Assembly: GCF_947494055.1 (NCBI RefSeq)
Contig: NZ_CANLTR010000036.1
Coordinates: 1-35,338 of the forward strand
From: an uncultured Jannaschia sp.
GTDB lineage: Bacteria; Pseudomonadota; Alphaproteobacteria; Rhodobacterales; Rhodobacteraceae
Length of the DNA: 35,338 bases
Reading direction: 5' to 3'
In this document: one piece after another, positions 33,121 through 35,338 of the stretch
How positions within the stretch are numbered: position 1 is the first letter of the stretch
Layout of the letters: the number at the start of each line of letters is the position of its first letter
Translations under genes and position numbers: made by a program
The notes under the pieces: model-generated
Told to the model about the DNA's origin: nothing
What the model saw: the letters and a program-made list of their open reading frames with translations, nothing else
Database searches by the model: none

Positions 33121-33255
33121 CATGCCATACCATGCCTTGCTGCTGCCTCACTTACATTTCCAGTAAAAGTCCTACACCGTACTCTCGACAGCTATCGGAT
33201 CTCGACCGCAGCTGGCTTGACTTCCGGAATGGGGTCGGTTGCTGCCAACGTCCGC

Positions 33256-33396
33256 GCAAGCGTCTCCGAAGCTCGAGCCTCGATCGGCCGCTATCTCGAC
33301 TTCTACAACGGCACCCGGCCCCATTCATCGCTCGGCGGGCAGACGCCCGACCGGGCCTATCTCAACCAGCCATCGCCAATACCGGCGGCAGCGTAA
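33256..33396 (+). pseudogene. IS3-family transposase OrfB, C-terminal remnant
   Basis: The plus strand reads ASVSEARASIGRYLDFYN, then GTRPHSSLGGQTPDRAYL and a stop at 33394. This is the C-terminal end of an IS3-family OrfB (YNxxRPHSSLxxxTPDxAY). The sequence before it is not recognisable as transposase. It lies 136 bases after the SDR gene and, with the remnant at 20845-21036, brackets the catabolic island. Confidence 0.8.
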
Positions 33397-33725
33397 TCAA
33401 GGCGGAGATCCACTTAACGAAAGCCCGGACGCTGCTCAGATAAACCGAGCCACCTCTCAATGCGGCGGGACACCGCGTTGTCTGATACCGGAGCGCGACA
33501 AACGACCACTTGGAGACAATGGCCCAATCAAAATACCAAAGCTCTCGGTTCGCGAAACGAAGTTATTTAATCACATGCGGGGGATGACAGTTCAGCGAGT
33601 GTGATGCTATCTACATTTCGCGCCTTGGCGCAATCGAGCGGTGACCGGGCCCCTCTGGCGGAAGTGGCGGCGCTTCCTCGATGTCGGCACCTGTTCTTTC
33701 TCCAGCCGTCTGGACATTCATCAAC
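33397..33725. other. Gene-free stretch
   Basis: Apart from the possible terminal sequence of the IS3 remnant just after 33396, and a possible early start of the DUF475 gene at 33681, nothing is recognised in these 329 bases. Frames on both strands lack ribosome binding sites and family-like motifs. Confidence 0.45.
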
Positions 33726-34823
33726 ATGACAAAACAAACTCCGCCTCGGTTCGTCGGCGCAAGTGGCAGTACGCTGCGCCGTTCGATGCTCTCCTATCTG
33801 AAATGGGCAATCATCGTGACGGGGTTGGGGCTTGCCCTTGGAGCCGCGCTTGGCTGGCAAACCACAGGCACGTTCGGAGGAATGCTTTCGATCCTGTTTA
33901 TCTGTGCGGTGCTCGCCGTACTTGAAATCTCGCTGTCGTTCGACAACGCCATCGTGAACGCCAACAAGCTGAAAGAGATGCGGCCTGAGTGGCAACATCG
34001 TTTTCTGACCTGGGGGATCGTGATCGCGGTCTTTGGGATGCGCATTGTTTTTCCCCTGTTGATCGTGGTGATCGCGGCGGGGATCGGACCATGGCAGGCG
34101 CTGGTACTGGCGGCCAGTCAGCCGGAGGAATACGCCCGCATCATGGACAGCGCGCATCTGCCGATCGCAGCCTTTGGCGGAACTTTCCTGATGATGGTCG
34201 GGCTCAGCTTCTTCTTCGATCACGAAAAAGATGTGCATTGGGTCGACTGGATCGAACGACACATGGCAAAATACGCCACGATCCGTGGCATCGAAGTGGC
34301 CGTCGTGTTGCTGTTTGTCCTTGGCTTTTCTCGCCTGCTGCAGGGGACCGAGCGCACGGTGTTTTTCAACGCAGCAATCTGGGGATTGATGACGTTTCTT
34401 CTGGTCGAGGTTCTCGGTGGGCTTCTGGATAGCACGCAAGAAACGTTGCACGGTGCAGCGCAAGGCGGGTTGGGCGCTTTTCTGTATCTGGAAGTGCTGG
34501 ATGCCTCATTCAGCTTTGATGGGGTCATCGGGGCTTTTGCACTGAGCCAGAACCTGTTCGTAATCGCTATCGGGCTCGGTATTGGCGCGATGTATGTCCG
34601 CTCGATGACAATCATGCTAGTGGAAAATGCCACCCTCTCTGAGTATCGCTATCTGGAACACGGGGCGTTCTATGCGATCATCGCATTGTCCATCGTTATG
34701 TTTGCGCAGGCGCTTGTTCACATACCGGAAGTGATCACGGGCCTCGGCGGCGCAGCCCTGATCGGCATTTCGCTATGGTCTTCGATCAGGTGGAACCGCA
34801 GCACAGCTCTCCGGGAAGCATAG
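33726..34823 (+). CDS. DUF475 (TerC-like) integral membrane protein
   Basis: This membrane protein has about 365 residues and eight or more helices. The N-terminal half has LAVLEISLSFDNAIVNANKL, and the second half repeats the theme with YLEVLDASFSFDGVIGAFA, so two LExxxSFD motifs with acidic residues face each other, as in TerC/DUF475 transporters. TerC-type proteins are linked to metal export, mainly manganese, and tellurite resistance; the substrate of DUF475 members is not settled. The start is uncertain: 33726, 33681 and 33786 are all ATG codons without a clear ribosome binding site. It stands alone and is followed by a hairpin at 34841. Confidence 0.85.
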   Translation: MTKQTPPRFVGASGSTLRRSMLSYLKWAIIVTGLGLALGAALGWQTTGTFGGMLSILFICAVLAVLEISLSFDNAIVNANKLKEMRPEWQHRFLTWGIVIAVFGMRIVFPLLIVVIAAGIGPWQALVLAASQPEEYARIMDSAHLPIAAFGGTFLMMVGLSFFFDHEKDVHWVDWIERHMAKYATIRGIEVAVVLLFVLGFSRLLQGTERTVFFNAAIWGLMTFLLVEVLGGLLDSTQETLHGAAQGGLGAFLYLEVLDASFSFDGVIGAFALSQNLFVIAIGLGIGAMYVRSMTIMLVENATLSEYRYLEHGAFYAIIALSIVMFAQALVHIPEVITGLGGAALIGISLWSSIRWNRSTALREA

Positions 34824-34840
34824 GACCGGCATTATTGACA

Positions 34841-34867
34841 GGGACTGCACTTTTTTTGTGCGGTCCC
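34841..34867. terminator. Hairpin after the DUF475 gene
   Basis: GGGACTGCAC and GTGCGGTCCC pair over 10 bases (one G-T pair) around a loop of seven T. It lies 17 bases after the DUF475 stop and 16 bases beyond the 3' end of the minus-strand frame at 34884. The T run is in the loop and not after the stem, so it is not a textbook intrinsic terminator. Between convergent genes it may still act in both directions. Confidence 0.5.
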
Positions 34868-34883
34868 CCTTCTCAACAACAGG

Positions 34884-35237
34884 TCAGAACGGGTCGACGA
34901 AGCCGCCGGCCTCTAGCCCTTGGTCATTCCGGGCGACCGTTCCGTCCGTGTTGAGAAAGAAACTGGCTGCATCAGACGACTTTGGGTCCGGCATGACCAA
35001 CATCAAGCCTTGCGCCGTGCGCAACACTTCGCCTCTGTTCGAGCAGGTTCCAAACTGGGGAGCGGCGCGGAGTCCAGCGTTATCGAGCGTTGTCCAGATA
35101 TAAAAACCGGCGCACTTATATTCTCCAGAGGCGAGAAAAATCAGGAACGATTTTCCCGAGAACGTCTCAACCTCCGGAAAATAAGAGCTTTCAAACGTCA
35201 GTTTGTCTGTATCGGTCGAAAGGGCGTTGTTACAGAA
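34884..35237 (-). pseudogene. Unrecognised gene, 3' part only
   Basis: The complement is open for 117 codons and ends FVDPF at a TGA. It includes KSFLIFLASGEYKCAGFYIW, then TTLDNAGLRAAPQFG and FFLNTDGTVARND. It begins directly after an in-frame TAG (35238-35240) and has no ATG in its first 70 codons, so the 5' end is missing. The composition looks like a real protein rather than a shadow. I do not recognise the family. A possible insertion-sequence end just upstream may explain the loss of the start. Confidence 0.5.
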
Positions 35238-35261
35238 CTACGGCCGTGAGGGATTCACTTC

Positions 35262-35338
35262 GGGTAGTGTCCCGGGGCGTGGTGTAGGAACTGGCGTCCA
35301 CCTGCTTCTTCATAGCTGGTGTCGCTCGTTCATTGAGC
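35262..35338. mobile_element. Possible insertion-sequence end at the window edge
   Basis: The complement of 35262-35294 contains TACACCACG followed by CCCCGGGACACTACCC. From memory this resembles terminal repeats of IS256-family elements (TACACCAC...GGGAC). No transposase is visible before the window ends, so the call rests on this short similarity only. Confidence 0.25.

Noticed and set aside
34841-34867. A textbook rho-independent terminator after DUF475
   Set aside because: The T run lies in the loop, not after the stem, so it is listed as a hairpin with moderate confidence only.
1-35338. CRISPR arrays, tRNA or rRNA genes
   Set aside because: No regularly spaced repeats and no recognisable tRNA or rRNA sequence were found on reading either strand.

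Overview
The window looks like chromosome (or a large replicon) of a GC-rich alphaproteobacterium, most likely a member of the Rhodobacteraceae. I infer this from gene content and GC bias (60-base lines counted by hand: 41/60 G+C at 3001-3060 and 52/60 at 19981-20040), and from family resemblance: tandem periplasmic L,D-transpeptidases, a DUF6429 protein, a protein-tyrosine-phosphatase/SQR fusion and a TctABC uptake system. No rRNA, tRNA or CRISPR array was seen.

Region 1 (1-5509) is a sulfide-oxidation module. On the minus strand, a fused DUF442-sulfide:quinone oxidoreductase, a SulP anion transporter, a persulfide-dioxygenase-like metallo-hydrolase and the first codons of a cytochrome bd oxidase subunit I follow one another closely. 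A divergent OxyR-like LysR regulator faces them. The set makes biochemical sense: sulfide to persulfide to sulfite, with quinol electrons passed to a bd oxidase. Region 2 (5513-6662) holds two tandem L,D-transpeptidase genes.

Region 3 (about 6663-17249) is a mosaic. It holds an AT-rich 1104-codon gene with a putative nuclease-like N-terminus (a candidate phage-defence gene), an SRAP gene whose start codon reads ATC, a DUF6429 protein, a serine recombinase, an IS630 fragment, an aldolase-like/TauD-like gene pair divergent from a frameshifted LysR gene, an IS3 transposase remnant and a VapBC-type toxin-antitoxin pair. Region 4 (17408-20718) is very GC-rich and holds a secreted esterase-like hydrolase and an SDR-type epimerase divergent from an AraC regulator.

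Region 5 (21297-33120) is the most coherent unit: a catabolic island bounded on both sides by decayed IS3 transposase 3' ends (20845-21036 and 33256-33396). Nine minus-strand genes (tctC, thiolase-like, DUF35, FAH-family, CaiB/BaiF, tctB, tctA, NodB-family, tartrate/isopropylmalate dehydrogenase-like) lie back to back. They diverge from a double-domain CoA-transferase, an IclR regulator and an SDR dehydrogenase. Two pairs of 17-bp near-palindromes, each pair spaced by 19 bp, sit directly before the two divergent starts and are good IclR operator candidates. I infer uptake, CoA activation, oxidation and C-C cleavage of an unidentified carboxylate. This is the best candidate for an undescribed pathway.

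Region 6 (33681-35338) holds a TerC-like DUF475 membrane protein, a hairpin, the truncated 3' part of an unrecognised gene and what may be an insertion-sequence end at the window edge.
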